From Methanoplanus sp. FWC-SCC4 (lineage in GTDB: Archaea > Halobacteriota > Methanomicrobia > Methanomicrobiales > Methanomicrobiaceae), in NCBI RefSeq assembly GCF_032878975.1, contig NZ_CP043875.1, positions 1,232,370-1,296,369 on the forward strand: a stretch of DNA of 64,000 nt, read 5' to 3'. Position 1 is the stretch's first letter, and the number at the start of each line of letters is the position of its first letter. Both the position numbers and the translations under genes were made by a program. Positions 17,211 through 26,792 of the stretch are shown here, piece by piece. The notes beneath the pieces were generated by a model. The model had not been told where the DNA came from. It ran no database searches and saw only the letters and a program-made list of their open reading frames with translations.

Positions 17211-18260
17211 TTATTTTTTTATTTTAGAGCCGATAATTCCAGAAACAGGTTTTAGCACAGATACATATCCTTTTTCAGCAAAATTTGCTAATGCAGATGC
17301 CTTTTTTACATTAAATCTCAGTCGCAGATCAGGATCAAACTTTGAAAAGTGACTGTGAAGCCTTTGGTTTCCTGCTGTACCCATTCTTATATAGTGACAA
17401 ATATTTTTTTCAGATGCTTCTTTTATCTCTTCCCAGCTAAGTAATGAATTTGGTGAAGGAGAGAGATCAAAATAAGGTTTAGTACTGCCAATCCAGCTTA
17501 ATACTTCATCTTTATATTGCAGTTTAATACTACCAGTAACAATTTTTCCATCAAATTTAGCAACAGTAACTTTAACATTATCGCCAAATGAATCATATAT
17601 TTCATGCAAATACTCTTTTGGAAGTGATAACTGTCTATTTTGATCATCGTACCTTTTAACAAGAAGTGCATTTATTGCATCAATTTCTTCATGTTCACCT
17701 TCTTCGAGTATAACTCCCTGTTTTAAGGATTTTTTTACATCAACACGGATTTTTTTCTTAAAATTTTGCCATATCTGTTCTATACCGCAGGATAAATCAA
17801 TATGATAGTCATATGTCGGTTCTACTTCATAACCTGCCCATTTAAATGGACGTGGATCGGGAAGATTTGGTGGAAGAAAAATACTTATATAATTTGCACG
17901 CAGCTCCTGCTGAATAAATTTGTCCAGTTCATTCTGAAACTTTTCATAATAGATCTCTTTTTTATTTTGCTTCAAAGAGTCATAATCGACAAATACAGGC
18001 CCAAGATACATTATTCCTACATGAGGAGGAGGTGAAAAAACCATTCTCAATAATAATTTCTTTTTATAAAATAGTGGAAGAATAGCAATTGGTACTGTAT
18101 TATTATATCCAATAACCGGTATTAATCTGCAATCCGAATATTTCTCGGCAATTTTAAGCCATTTCATTGTATGGAATATTGAACCCTGAGGTGAAGACTC
18201 AACAATATTATCCCATAACTCAGTATCCTTCTCACTTGCAACTTTTAATATGATTTCCAT
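17211..18260 (-). CDS. FemAB-like GNAT-fold transferase, paralogue 3
   Basis: The 349-residue protein belongs to the same family (GSIFHTMKWLKIAEKYSDCR; VFSPPPHVGIMYLGPVFVDY; WQNFKKKIRVDVKKSLKQGV) but is the most diverged of the leftward three. Its C-terminal block reads MGTAGNQRLHSHFSKFDPDL instead of the MDSG form, so it may use a different acceptor or donor. The start is certain: GGGGGGATAA lies just before ATG 18260, and only two bases separate it from the stop of the polysaccharide deacetylase gene, so the two are probably co-transcribed and translationally coupled. Confidence 0.75.
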   Translation of the reverse strand: MEIILKVASEKDTELWDNIVESSPQGSIFHTMKWLKIAEKYSDCRLIPVIGYNNTVPIAILPLFYKKKLLLRMVFSPPPHVGIMYLGPVFVDYDSLKQNKKEIYYEKFQNELDKFIQQELRANYISIFLPPNLPDPRPFKWAGYEVEPTYDYHIDLSCGIEQIWQNFKKKIRVDVKKSLKQGVILEEGEHEEIDAINALLVKRYDDQNRQLSLPKEYLHEIYDSFGDNVKVTVAKFDGKIVTGSIKLQYKDEVLSWIGSTKPYFDLSPSPNSLLSWEEIKEASEKNICHYIRMGTAGNQRLHSHFSKFDPDLRLRFNVKKASALANFAEKGYVSVLKPVSGIIGSKIKK

Positions 18261-18262
18261 AT

Positions 18263-19858
18263 TTATCCCCCCAAGACTTCTAATTCAATAAATTCTCCAT
18301 GATATAATTTATCAGTTTGTATAGACACCATATTATTTTTTGACTTTAAAATCTTTGCATTGATTATATTTTTAAGACTCACATCATCAGGAAAATAAAT
18401 ATCAAAATAATGAACTTCATTTTCAGGAAATGGAAAGATTCGGATGGTATCTCCATCATATTCATAATCAAATGACGTTAATTCTCTCCATTTCCACCAT
18501 TCGTAAATCTCCTTTGCACTTGTCACCCAAGATTCCTTGTCATTGCAATATCTCACCACTCTTTTGTATTCATCGGCCCAGCCGGGAAACTCATAGTCAT
18601 TCAATACAGAATGGTGCCATAAAAGAGTGAGAACACCGCCAACTTCTTCAACTTCCTTTTCAATTTTTAAAAACTCGGACCATGGATCCTGAAATCTGAA
18701 ATAAGGCAGATCTTCAATAACAGTTGGTATCTCCAATAAATCCAGTTCACGATTTTCATCTTCATAAAAAGGTCTGAATGGGAAACATGAACCCCATCTA
18801 AAACCGAGATATTTGTTGGAACCCAGTGTGGTATCATATAATAAGCCTGCATTTTCATGAAAAATCCAGGTATTTGGAATTGTCAGATTCAAATTATGCT
18901 GTCTGCCACCAAAAATCCTGTTTCCAAGCACATTCTCAAGGGAATCCTTTTCATTTTTCAATAATTCCGGGTTATTATATGAATAAAAAGAGCCATGAAG
19001 ACCAACTTCCCAACCTTTTGAATGAATTTCACGAATCAGCTCTTTGATTTTAGGATCATTCCAGTCATAATTTCTCCCCGCATGCCTCCAGGTTGTTTTA
19101 TCCAGATATTTTATCCTGCCGGATTCATTCAGGAAATAAAAAGATGATTTTACATTGAGATTGCCCTCCATTTCCATAACCTTTTCAAACGTCCAGTAAG
19201 GTTCATAACCCTTAATCTTCTGTACGAATGAATAAAACTGATTTAAAAAACCGTTAAAATCCTTTTTTTTTACAAGTTTCAGTGGATGGGTTATCCATTG
19301 ATAGCTCTTTTTCACTTCATCAACGTCGTGTGTTAAACAGACAGCATATTTTTGCCCATTTTTCCATAAAGACTTTTTAATCAATGGCAAATTTGATTTC
19401 TGATGAGCATAAAGAAAAATATCAGATAATATTTTACAATAATAATCTACAAAAGGCAATCGGATCAGATTATTAATTTCATCTTCGTTATTTTCCCTGA
19501 ATCTTTCAAGATTTCCGGAGAGACAGAACCCTATATGCTCAAAAAGATCAAGACCTACATCAATTCTGTCTTCACCAAAAACAATACAGGGATATTGCCT
19601 GTTTTGTCCGGAATACATGAGACGATAATCACCGTCAGATAAAATTTCAGCAGGATATGAAAAAACAGGAATTTTTTTACTACGGTATATTATATGGCCT
19701 TCAATTTTATTTTTACATCCACCATCTTTATCGTCAATGAATTTATTTGCAGTAAACCATCTTTTAAGTTCATCCGGCTTAATTCCGGATTTTTCCGAGA
19801 AATATCTCTGACCATAAAGTGAATAATTACTTTCCAGAGTATCAATAAATATTTTCAC
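18263..19858 (-). CDS. Polysaccharide deacetylase (NodB-type) with N-terminal extension
   Basis: This 531-residue protein has about 170 N-terminal residues of unknown fold (DUF7033-like), then a NodB-type deacetylase domain. The metal motif is LTHDVDE (about 174-180), where the two aspartates and the histidine fit motif 1. GLHGSFYSYNN (about 293-303) and TLLWHHSVL (about 420) give later active-site blocks. A beta-sandwich tail follows. The family removes N- or O-acetyl groups from polysaccharides, and this type is common in exosortase-linked exopolysaccharide clusters. The start is GTG at 19858, supported by GGGGGGATAAGG. It is followed closely by FemAB-like paralogue 3 and preceded by the CapK-like gene, so an operon is likely. 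Confidence 0.82.
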   Translation of the reverse strand: MKIFIDTLESNYSLYGQRYFSEKSGIKPDELKRWFTANKFIDDKDGGCKNKIEGHIIYRSKKIPVFSYPAEILSDGDYRLMYSGQNRQYPCIVFGEDRIDVGLDLFEHIGFCLSGNLERFRENNEDEINNLIRLPFVDYYCKILSDIFLYAHQKSNLPLIKKSLWKNGQKYAVCLTHDVDEVKKSYQWITHPLKLVKKKDFNGFLNQFYSFVQKIKGYEPYWTFEKVMEMEGNLNVKSSFYFLNESGRIKYLDKTTWRHAGRNYDWNDPKIKELIREIHSKGWEVGLHGSFYSYNNPELLKNEKDSLENVLGNRIFGGRQHNLNLTIPNTWIFHENAGLLYDTTLGSNKYLGFRWGSCFPFRPFYEDENRELDLLEIPTVIEDLPYFRFQDPWSEFLKIEKEVEEVGGVLTLLWHHSVLNDYEFPGWADEYKRVVRYCNDKESWVTSAKEIYEWWKWRELTSFDYEYDGDTIRIFPFPENEVHYFDIYFPDDVSLKNIINAKILKSKNNMVSIQTDKLYHGEFIELEVLGG

Positions 19859-19880
19859 ACCTTATCCCCCCTGATGCTTA

Positions 19881-21212
19881 TTATAATTTTAAAGGAACCT
19901 TTGAGATTACAAACCTTCTTTTTCCAGACCTTCCGGAAAGTGGTATTTCATCCACGACATCTATAATAATTTCCATATCATCCCCCATTTTTTCCTGAAG
20001 CCTTTCTTTGATTAGATAATAATCAGAATCATTAAAGTGTTCATTTTTTTTCAATTTAATTAAGATTTTATTCTTCTCTTCCTGTATTACCTGAAACTGA
20101 TCCACACCTTCAATATATTCAAAAAATATGGTAAAGAAATGGACCACAAAAATATCACCCCGGGGTGTTATTATTATATCAGAATCCCTGCCTTCAATCT
20201 GTTCCATCATTGAAAGACATCTTCCGCAGCTGCATTTTTCATCAGAAGGTTTCCCCAGATCATTTATTTCATACCGTATGAACGGCATAGCATAATTATT
20301 CAGATTAGTAAATGTAATATTGCCGGTTTCACCTGTGGAGACTTCAGAGCCTTCACGAAGGAACTCCACAATTACATCTTCATCTGATATATGATACCCC
20401 CTGTGCTCCTCACATTCAAAAGAAACAGGTGTTCCTTCCCCGCCATATGCATCAAATACCCTGCAATTAAACTGCCTCTCTATAGCATCACGATAATGAG
20501 GAAAAAGCATATCCCCGGTTGTTGTTATGGATGCACCGGAATATTCAATATCTGACTTTTCCATCAACTTAGCTATTGCATAAAGATGAGAGGCATATCC
20601 ACGAATTATTTTGGGCCTGAATTTCCTTATTTTTTCGATTTCTTCGAGTATAGTCTCCTCATTGAGCTGAAGGGCATAAACATATTTTGTCTTTAAAAGC
20701 AGATCCTGCATTTTCTTGTGGGCACTGGTCCTTGGGTTCAGACTTATTTTGACATAATGGTCACCAATTTCATATCCTCCCCAGCCCCAGCAGCGGAATG
20801 TCTGTGCCCACCCCGCAGAATATGAATTTAAATCTAAGAAATATGAAAATGGTTCTCCGGTAGATCCACTACTATAGGTTTTCATAATTTTAGAAGAAGA
20901 GATATTTTGTGCAAGCAGATCATTTTGATTTTTTCTGATTATATCTTTTGATAAAACAGGTATTTTTTTCAGATCCAACTTGCATTTTATATCATCGGGC
21001 TGTAAATTATTCTCCCTAAACAACCGGTGATAATAAGGAACATTCTCATAAGAATGTATTATCATGGCACGCAGCTTTTTTAACTGAAGCTTTTCAAGAT
21101 CTTCTGCCGACCACCACTGCGTAGTTTTTATAAAATCCAAATGACGCTGAATACATGTATGAGAATATCTCTCCATGACAGGAAAAGTAACTTTTTTGAA
21201 AAATCTGGTCAT
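19881..21212 (-). CDS. CapK/PaaK-like adenylate-forming enzyme
   Basis: The protein of 443 residues (from the ATG at 21212) resembles phenylacetate-CoA ligase PaaK and CapK. It has the Ser/Thr/Gly-rich ATP loop YSSGSTGEPF (about 115-125) and a DAYGGEGTP motif (about 260). A C-xC-xxC-type cluster, CSCGRC, lies near residue 330 and EIPLSGRSGKRR at the end is the hinge/A10-like region. CapK-like proteins are common in capsule and exopolysaccharide loci, where they probably activate a carboxylic acid for attachment. The frame opens at 21227, but that ATG overlaps the GGGGG ribosome binding site serving 21212. The start overlaps the stop of the DUF354 gene by four bases (ATGA), showing translational coupling. 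Confidence 0.78.
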   Translation of the reverse strand: MTRFFKKVTFPVMERYSHTCIQRHLDFIKTTQWWSAEDLEKLQLKKLRAMIIHSYENVPYYHRLFRENNLQPDDIKCKLDLKKIPVLSKDIIRKNQNDLLAQNISSSKIMKTYSSGSTGEPFSYFLDLNSYSAGWAQTFRCWGWGGYEIGDHYVKISLNPRTSAHKKMQDLLLKTKYVYALQLNEETILEEIEKIRKFRPKIIRGYASHLYAIAKLMEKSDIEYSGASITTTGDMLFPHYRDAIERQFNCRVFDAYGGEGTPVSFECEEHRGYHISDEDVIVEFLREGSEVSTGETGNITFTNLNNYAMPFIRYEINDLGKPSDEKCSCGRCLSMMEQIEGRDSDIIITPRGDIFVVHFFTIFFEYIEGVDQFQVIQEEKNKILIKLKKNEHFNDSDYYLIKERLQEKMGDDMEIIIDVVDEIPLSGRSGKRRFVISKVPLKL

Positions 21213-22288
21213 ATTAATCCCCCACATTCATGAAAGCTATCCGGATAATGTTCAATAAAATACGTCATCCATTCTGCAACATTTATCTTGTCTTTTATAA
21301 GGACATCACGTTTGATCTGCCATTCATCCTTTGAATTCTCATTTTTGAGAATCTCAACACCTTTTTTTAGTGCCTCATCGGATCTTGCAAAAAAGTACAT
21401 TATATCATACCTGTTTTGCAATTCTGAAAAGTTGCCAATAAACTCTCCGGTAGGCCTGCCGGATGAAGTTGATTCAATATGAATTGACGGTGTTCCCAAA
21501 ACCGCGGCTTCAGCAGCCATTGTCCCGCCTTCACCGATATACAGTTGAGCATAATACAGGAGTGAGTGCATTTTTTCAGGAGAGATATGCAGCCTGTATT
21601 TATCCAGTTCGCTTCCAAGTTCTCTTTCAGATGTAACAAATACCTTACCAAACTCCTCAAGAGTTTTAATGAATTCCAGTTCTTTCCCTCTCTCAATCCC
21701 CTGCAATCCAATGTCATGAGAAGCCGCCCAGGAAATAAAACGAAGGACAATATATCTCTCATTTTCCAAAACCCCGATGCTTTTCAGAACATCGGGATCA
21801 GGAACGAAATTTTCAGGGTGAAGGTACGCAAGTTCCTTATATCCGTTTATTTTCACATGCTTTCCCGGGTCTACCTGCTCTTTAAAGCAGGAAGGCGTAC
21901 AGATTACTGTTGCAAACGGATATGTCAGAATTTTTGCTATTTTTACATTTTCAGTATCATTAAAAATTATTGAGGGTTTTTTCATAATTTTGGCAACATG
22001 AGCAATGTATGGATTGTGAACGCCTGCCAGAATATCCGGATCAAATTTTTTTGCAATATTATATAATTCCAAATCAATTTTTATCATACCAATTGCCTTT
22101 TTAAAAAGGCCGTTATATGCTTCACCCCTGTTTTCATATGGAATTCCATACGCATCCAAAAGGTCTTTTGTAATTTCCTTATTTCTTGCAGTTACTTTTA
22201 CAGCATGCCCCCCCTTTTCCAGATTTTTTATGACATTTTTAAAGAGGTGAATATGGGCAGGATGACCAATATCAAAAAGTACTCTCAT
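21209..22288 (-). CDS. DUF354 family protein (GT-B glycosyltransferase-like)
   Basis: The 359-residue protein starts MRVLFDIGHPAHIHLFKNVI, the typical DUF354 opening. It carries the later block YIGEGGTMAAEAAVLGTPSI (about 250-270), which resembles the donor-sugar-binding region of GT-B glycosyltransferases and UDP-GlcNAc 2-epimerases. DUF354 proteins are found mainly in archaea, in surface-glycan loci; the activity is not established. The ATG at 22288 follows GGGGG with suitable spacing. Three bases separate it from the upstream PIG-L gene and four bases overlap the next gene, so it lies in the middle of an operon. Confidence 0.78.
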   Translation of the reverse strand: MRVLFDIGHPAHIHLFKNVIKNLEKGGHAVKVTARNKEITKDLLDAYGIPYENRGEAYNGLFKKAIGMIKIDLELYNIAKKFDPDILAGVHNPYIAHVAKIMKKPSIIFNDTENVKIAKILTYPFATVICTPSCFKEQVDPGKHVKINGYKELAYLHPENFVPDPDVLKSIGVLENERYIVLRFISWAASHDIGLQGIERGKELEFIKTLEEFGKVFVTSERELGSELDKYRLHISPEKMHSLLYYAQLYIGEGGTMAAEAAVLGTPSIHIESTSSGRPTGEFIGNFSELQNRYDIMYFFARSDEALKKGVEILKNENSKDEWQIKRDVLIKDKINVAEWMTYFIEHYPDSFHECGGLI

Positions 22289-22291
22289 ATT

Positions 22292-22921
22292 TCATACCCC
22301 CAGTCTCATAACCCATTTAATTACTTCAAATGCCTCCGCATATTTTTCTTCAATCTGCGTCCCCCTTGTCAGAGCAAGCCCTCGTATGAAATTATCTGAT
22401 AAATATGACCTATCCTTTTGAGTTTCATAGCACTTTAGTGCCTCAATTTTTTTCTCCAAATGCTCTTCATTAAGAGAGATAAAAGCTAGCGTATTAAATG
22501 TAATATTGTTCCATGGCTGTTCATAGCCTAGTATGGTACATTGTTTAAATGCTCTTAAAGTCTCCTCCCGTGTTGTTTTATGATCCTGATGAGTATCATA
22601 AGTTGAAGGAGTGAATACCAGATCTGGTTTTATTTCATTTTTTAAACTGATCAGTACATCAAGAATCTCCTGCCTTAACCGTGGAAATTCCCGTACATCA
22701 AATCCATATAATATGGGTTCATCGATTCCCAGAACCTTTGTCGCTCTTTTAACCTCTGTCTTTAAAATATCCGGCGGACATTCTTTGGGAACAGACTTCT
22801 CACAACTTGATAATGCCACATAGCTGACATCATTTCCTTCTTCTACAAACCGTGCGATCGCCCCTCCGCACCCCAGTTCCCCATCATCTGTATGAGGACT
22901 TATTATCAATATTTTTTTCAT
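22292..22921 (-). CDS. PIG-L family de-N-acetylase (LmbE/BshB-like)
   Basis: The 209-residue protein has the zinc-binding opening ISPHTDDGELGCGG (residues 7-20) and the second metal block YDTHQDHKTT (about 108-117), as in LmbE/PIG-L and BshB/MshB enzymes. These remove the acetyl group from GlcNAc units of small glycosides or lipid-linked sugars. The start overlaps the stop of the upstream gene by four bases (ATGA) and follows GGGGGG. Pairing with the upstream BshC/WbqC-like protein recalls the BshB-BshC pair of bacillithiol synthesis, but the surrounding genes point as easily to deacetylation of a glycan building block. Confidence 0.85.
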   Translation of the reverse strand: MKKILIISPHTDDGELGCGGAIARFVEEGNDVSYVALSSCEKSVPKECPPDILKTEVKRATKVLGIDEPILYGFDVREFPRLRQEILDVLISLKNEIKPDLVFTPSTYDTHQDHKTTREETLRAFKQCTILGYEQPWNNITFNTLAFISLNEEHLEKKIEALKCYETQKDRSYLSDNFIRGLALTRGTQIEEKYAEAFEVIKWVMRLGV

Positions 22922-24486
22922 TCAAACCCCCCTAATGAAGATATATTGCGATGAATCAGACAGATATTCTCAGGTGAAATACCGGCCATAAAATCTGTCC
23001 CATAGCATACATCACTTATTATTGCATATGTGCCACTCTTCTCTATTGTTTCTATATCAGAAATTTCAACTGAATTCCTCCATTTTTCTTTAATACTACT
23101 CAAATCAGTACAGACCAATAAATCATAAAATGAAGGAACAGATGCAAAAGATTTCTGAATATTATATAGCATATTAATTAAATTGTTATACTTATACTCA
23201 ATTTTTTTAAAATCCTCTCCATTATTTTTTAAAAGTTGAATTTTATCACTGATATCGGAAGTAATGGAGGATATTTTATCATTTGTTGAATTGTCTAATA
23301 TATCTTTTATTTGAATTTTAAATGAATTTTTCAGAACACAAAGTGAGTAATAATGAACAGCTCCAATATAATAATCATTTGAGAACCAGGATAAAATTAC
23401 AGGGATGTTGTATTGAAAAGCTTTTAAGATTTCATGTGAGATTATTCCATATTCCAAAGAACCCCCTTTACCTGAAATATAAAGGCTTTCTCCCAATCCT
23501 TCTGAAAACACTATATCCCTCATGACAGCATTCAACCCCATTTTGTCATAATACTTTTCAACCCACTCATATTCACTTCCCAAAAAAAGATTATGTTTTT
23601 TACCACATGTTAGACACTCTCCAACAGAAGAATTATCTGCACCAGCAAATAATGGAATTTTCCTTCCACATTCACAGTGATACCAAAGTGGAATCTGAAA
23701 TTCAGCAGCTTTTTTAATATTCAACCCCCTACTTTCAATCGCATTATTATATACTCGATTATATTTCTCCAAATTTTGTAAAATCCACCTGCATTCATCA
23801 ACAAATAACTTTTCATTATGAATGTCCGAGTATCTAAAAAAATTTATATTCAAATCCAATATTTCCCTGCAAAATTTTGAATAGATAAAAGCATTAACAT
23901 CTGAGAAATTACCGGCTCGTTCATAGCTTTTCCAGAGCAATTCATCGATATCATCAATATTATTAGTCACTGTAGGAATTTTGGAATTATTTTTTTTTGC
24001 GTATTCGAGATAGTATTCCTTTATCCCATTAATTTCCTTTTCCCATAGATCGTGATCAGGTTTGTTTATTTTATTAAAACATTTCCAACTGGAATCCTTA
24101 CCAATATTAAACCCTATTTTCTTTTTCCCGGTTTTTTTAAAGCCGGGAATCTGATTCTGGTATAGAAGCGAGGCAGTTGATAAATTCTGGTCAAGAAATC
24201 CGTAAAGTGCAATAGCATCCCCTTTTTGCTCACCAATTTTTTCCCGAAACCAGTCCAAAAGAAATGCTTTTTTAAATGTACCCGGATATGGAATAAAATT
24301 TGGCTGATGGCTTGATTCAAGTACAATTGTATTTTTATCTATGACCAATGAATTATTTAGACCCAAATCTGCTTCTTCATGGAATTTATTTGAAATTTCA
24401 ACAATTTTATTAAGATTTCTCTCCTGATTTTCATTTAAACTATGATAAGTGGTCAAATCCTGAATCAAATCATTTTTTTTCATCAT
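22918..24486 (-). CDS. BshC/WbqC-like protein with zinc-ribbon insertion
   Basis: I do not firmly recognise this 522-residue protein. Near residues 57-72 it has SSHQPNFIPYPGTFKKA. This resembles the HQPxYLPWxGYFxK motif of WbqC-like O-antigen proteins and sits where BshC (bacillithiol cysteine-adding enzyme) has its GQQ motif. About residues 270-300 hold a likely zinc ribbon (CECGRK...CLTCGKK). The C-terminal third has a predicted helical, coiled-coil-like segment (about 405-445), also a feature of BshC. It is soluble, with no signal peptide. GGAGGATC precedes two adjacent ATG codons. It overlaps the upstream DUF1616 gene by 17 bases and the downstream PIG-L gene by four, so it belongs to the operon. 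Confidence 0.4.
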   Translation of the reverse strand: MMKKNDLIQDLTTYHSLNENQERNLNKIVEISNKFHEEADLGLNNSLVIDKNTIVLESSHQPNFIPYPGTFKKAFLLDWFREKIGEQKGDAIALYGFLDQNLSTASLLYQNQIPGFKKTGKKKIGFNIGKDSSWKCFNKINKPDHDLWEKEINGIKEYYLEYAKKNNSKIPTVTNNIDDIDELLWKSYERAGNFSDVNAFIYSKFCREILDLNINFFRYSDIHNEKLFVDECRWILQNLEKYNRVYNNAIESRGLNIKKAAEFQIPLWYHCECGRKIPLFAGADNSSVGECLTCGKKHNLFLGSEYEWVEKYYDKMGLNAVMRDIVFSEGLGESLYISGKGGSLEYGIISHEILKAFQYNIPVILSWFSNDYYIGAVHYYSLCVLKNSFKIQIKDILDNSTNDKISSITSDISDKIQLLKNNGEDFKKIEYKYNNLINMLYNIQKSFASVPSFYDLLVCTDLSSIKEKWRNSVEISDIETIEKSGTYAIISDVCYGTDFMAGISPENICLIHRNISSLGGFE

Positions 24487-25111
24487 GATCCTCCATTTTC
24501 AGATATTTGCCAATCCCTGATGTGGATTTTAATAAAGACCAACTTTTTAAATCTCTCTCTTTATGAGGGATATTGATGGGAATTTCATAAATTATACCCA
24601 TATTTTTTTTCCCATTTTCTTCTGAAATTTCGTTTTGACTCTTTTCATTAAATTCAGACATTTCGTCTTCATCAAGCTCAGATTTGCTGTCTTTTTGATC
24701 GGATTTTATTCCTTTCGTTATTTCAGGCTCTATTCTATCTCTGATTAATGAAATGTCAAAAGTCTCCATTCCCATTTTTCCATTTCTTTTTTGATCAAAA
24801 CGCCTTTTCAAAGAACTTTCAAGATATGATATCTCCAGTTTCCAAATTCCGGTAGCAATAGCCGTCAATAATAGAATCGTGATAAAAATATTTTCAGGAG
24901 TTGTATCTATACCAAGTATTATGTCAATAAAAAGAACTGACAAAATCACTGATACGATACTTAAAACAAAAGAAAATGCAATTCTCTCCAAAAATTCCCT
25001 TTCTTCTCTAATTGGAAATAATGCCCACGTGATAGCATAACCTGGAATGAATAATATTAATATCAGTCCAAAAATTGCCCTTAAAATACCCAATACATCC
25101 ATTTCATCCAT
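24470..25111 (-). CDS. DUF1616 family membrane protein (membrane half only)
   Basis: The 213-residue protein starts with the DUF1616 pattern: LRAIFGLILILFIPGYAITW (9-28), then ALFPIREEREFLERIAFSF. It has about four membrane segments in the first 100 residues. The remainder is a charged, low-complexity cytosolic tail rich in Asp, Glu, Lys and Ser. The usual DUF1616 outer beta-sandwich is missing; a free-standing version of that part is encoded at 12.2-12.6 kb. DUF1616 genes often accompany archaeosortase and surface-glycan loci, and the function is unknown. The start may be ATG 25111 or ATG 25102. It overlaps the next gene by 17 bases, which supports co-transcription. Confidence 0.7.
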   Translation of the reverse strand: MDEMDVLGILRAIFGLILILFIPGYAITWALFPIREEREFLERIAFSFVLSIVSVILSVLFIDIILGIDTTPENIFITILLLTAIATGIWKLEISYLESSLKRRFDQKRNGKMGMETFDISLIRDRIEPEITKGIKSDQKDSKSELDEDEMSEFNEKSQNEISEENGKKNMGIIYEIPINIPHKERDLKSWSLLKSTSGIGKYLKMEDHDEKK

Positions 25112-25152
25112 TCTCCATCTAAATATTTTTCAAATCGATAATTCACCTGATT

Positions 25153-26145
25153 TTATCCTGGAACTGCAAAACCAATAATGCAAAATATTGCAGTCAAAAC
25201 ATACATGAAAGATGTTGCCTGCTTTTCAGTTAATCGGAAATAATATGGTAAAATCCATTTTAGTGTTAAAGGATTTGGAACTTCCAAAGTACCATCATCA
25301 CGTATTTTTCCGAATTTTACGAGCGGGTATTTTTTGCTGCTTAACCGCCAGTACACATATAAAAGGAAATTAACCGTGTGCGGTATTAAAATTATAAATC
25401 CACTAATCAAATATCCTTCAACAACTATTGCTGCACCAATTGCAGCCCCTACTGATAATGCACCAACATTCCCCCAGAATATACGTGAAGGATATCTCTC
25501 AAAAAGATAATAACCTGCAAGAGCACCGGCCATACTGACAATAAAAAGTATTTTACAGACATCTCCATGATATAATGCCTTTATTATCAAGGTTATGATT
25601 ATCATCAGGGATAAACCGGGTGCCAGACCATTGAAGCCGGAGTGCATATTAACCAGATTTGCCACAACCGGAACATAAAGAGGAATTATAATCTGAAGAG
25701 CAATTATACCAACAGTAAAAGTACCTATGAATGGAATACAACAATTTATATTATGAGGTATAAATGGCATCAATGAATAGGCACAATAGTATAAAAGTAT
25801 TAATTTTGCAGGTCTTCCAATATCAATTACATCATCAAGTATTCCAAAAAAAGCAAAAAGAGAAACAACTGTTATAATTGCATAATTAACATCTTCAATA
25901 TATCTGCTGTAAAATAAAGAGATAATTGATATTGACAATAGTGAAAGTAAAAGTATAACAAGACCTCCGTTTAATGCAACATCGGGAAGGTCTTTTTTGT
26001 ACATATCTTTTGAAACACATCCCTTATCCCTCAATTTATGAATAATATTTGGCATTGAAGCTAACATCATAAAAAATGGTACAAGGAAAAAAGTCAATAC
26101 CATAAAACCGAGTGAATTTACCAGTGTAGCCAGTTCATCTATCAA
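25153..26145 (-). CDS. GlcNAc-1-phosphate transferase-like (ALG7/AglH/WecA family)
   Basis: The 330-residue polytopic protein has the family blocks in order: KKDLPDVALNGG (about 50), GILDDVIDIG (about 96) with the paired aspartates, NLVNMHSGFNGLAPG (about 163-177), and FWGNVGALSVG (about 223). The third block, with histidine-serine in place of the bacterial aspartate, is nearer to eukaryotic ALG7 and archaeal AglH than to MraY. Such enzymes start a lipid-linked oligosaccharide by moving a HexNAc-phosphate to dolichyl phosphate. The start is TTG at 26145 without a ribosome binding site. A TATATATA block about 25 bases upstream suggests a leaderless transcript, and this would be the first gene of the leftward operon. 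Confidence 0.8.
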   Translation of the reverse strand: MIDELATLVNSLGFMVLTFFLVPFFMMLASMPNIIHKLRDKGCVSKDMYKKDLPDVALNGGLVILLLSLLSISIISLFYSRYIEDVNYAIITVVSLFAFFGILDDVIDIGRPAKLILLYYCAYSLMPFIPHNINCCIPFIGTFTVGIIALQIIIPLYVPVVANLVNMHSGFNGLAPGLSLMIIITLIIKALYHGDVCKILFIVSMAGALAGYYLFERYPSRIFWGNVGALSVGAAIGAAIVVEGYLISGFIILIPHTVNFLLYVYWRLSSKKYPLVKFGKIRDDGTLEVPNPLTLKWILPYYFRLTEKQATSFMYVLTAIFCIIGFAVPG

Positions 26146-26792
26146 TGGTGTGTTTTATACACACACACATATATATAGATAATTGTTAGGAAAGTATTAT
26201 CTTTTATTTATTATTACTTACATCATTATTGACTAATATTCAGAATCCGATAAGACTTCATGAATAATTAAATTGAATATTCAGGCTGCTTCATGTAGAA
26301 CTTTAAAGGCCTCTCTATGAATTTCTATTTTGCTTCAAAACAACTGATTCCTGATTTATTTCTATTAATTTCCAGCCACAAATCTGACGGAAGAAATCTA
26401 CAACGCATTAATTTGAACATTCACAGTTCAATTTCCTGAGGATGTCTTTGGAGACGGCTATTAAATGTTATAATATTGCAATTTTGTATGATAATATAAT
26501 TTAGGAATTGATTATTCTAATGAGTCATATTGTAATAAAACTAATAAATCAACCAAAGCCAAGTACTCAATAAAACTCTGTTATTTTTACTAACATAGAT
26601 ATATCCCGGAGGATTTCACTGTTAGATCTATCTATAACCAAAAATCATTTCTGATGAAAAATGTATTATTACATCTCCGGGAAAACATTTCTCCAACCAA
26701 AACAGGAATGAAGGTTTTTAGAGAAGTGCTGTAATTATTTACCCATTAATTTATATATGAGAATGACCTCCAATAAACGAGTGGGGGTTTAA
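26146..26792. other. Divergent intergenic region with promoters and inverted repeats
   Basis: This 647-base stretch separates the divergent AglH-like and radical SAM genes. It holds a CA/TA-rich promoter for the leftward operon (TATATATA near 26165-26178). It also holds the inverted repeat TTGAAC/GTTCAA (26413-26431) and TCCCGGAG (26604-26611) with CTCCGGGA (26675-26682), which brackets a palindromic AGATCT segment. The TATA box of the radical SAM gene is at 26750-26757. No reading frame looks coding. Confidence 0.5.
26750..26757 (+). promoter_or_regulatory. TATA box of the radical SAM gene
   Basis: TTTATATA lies 36-43 bases before the ATG at 26793. A start site about 25 bases downstream would leave a short leader containing the ribosome binding site GTGGGGG. 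Confidence 0.55.
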
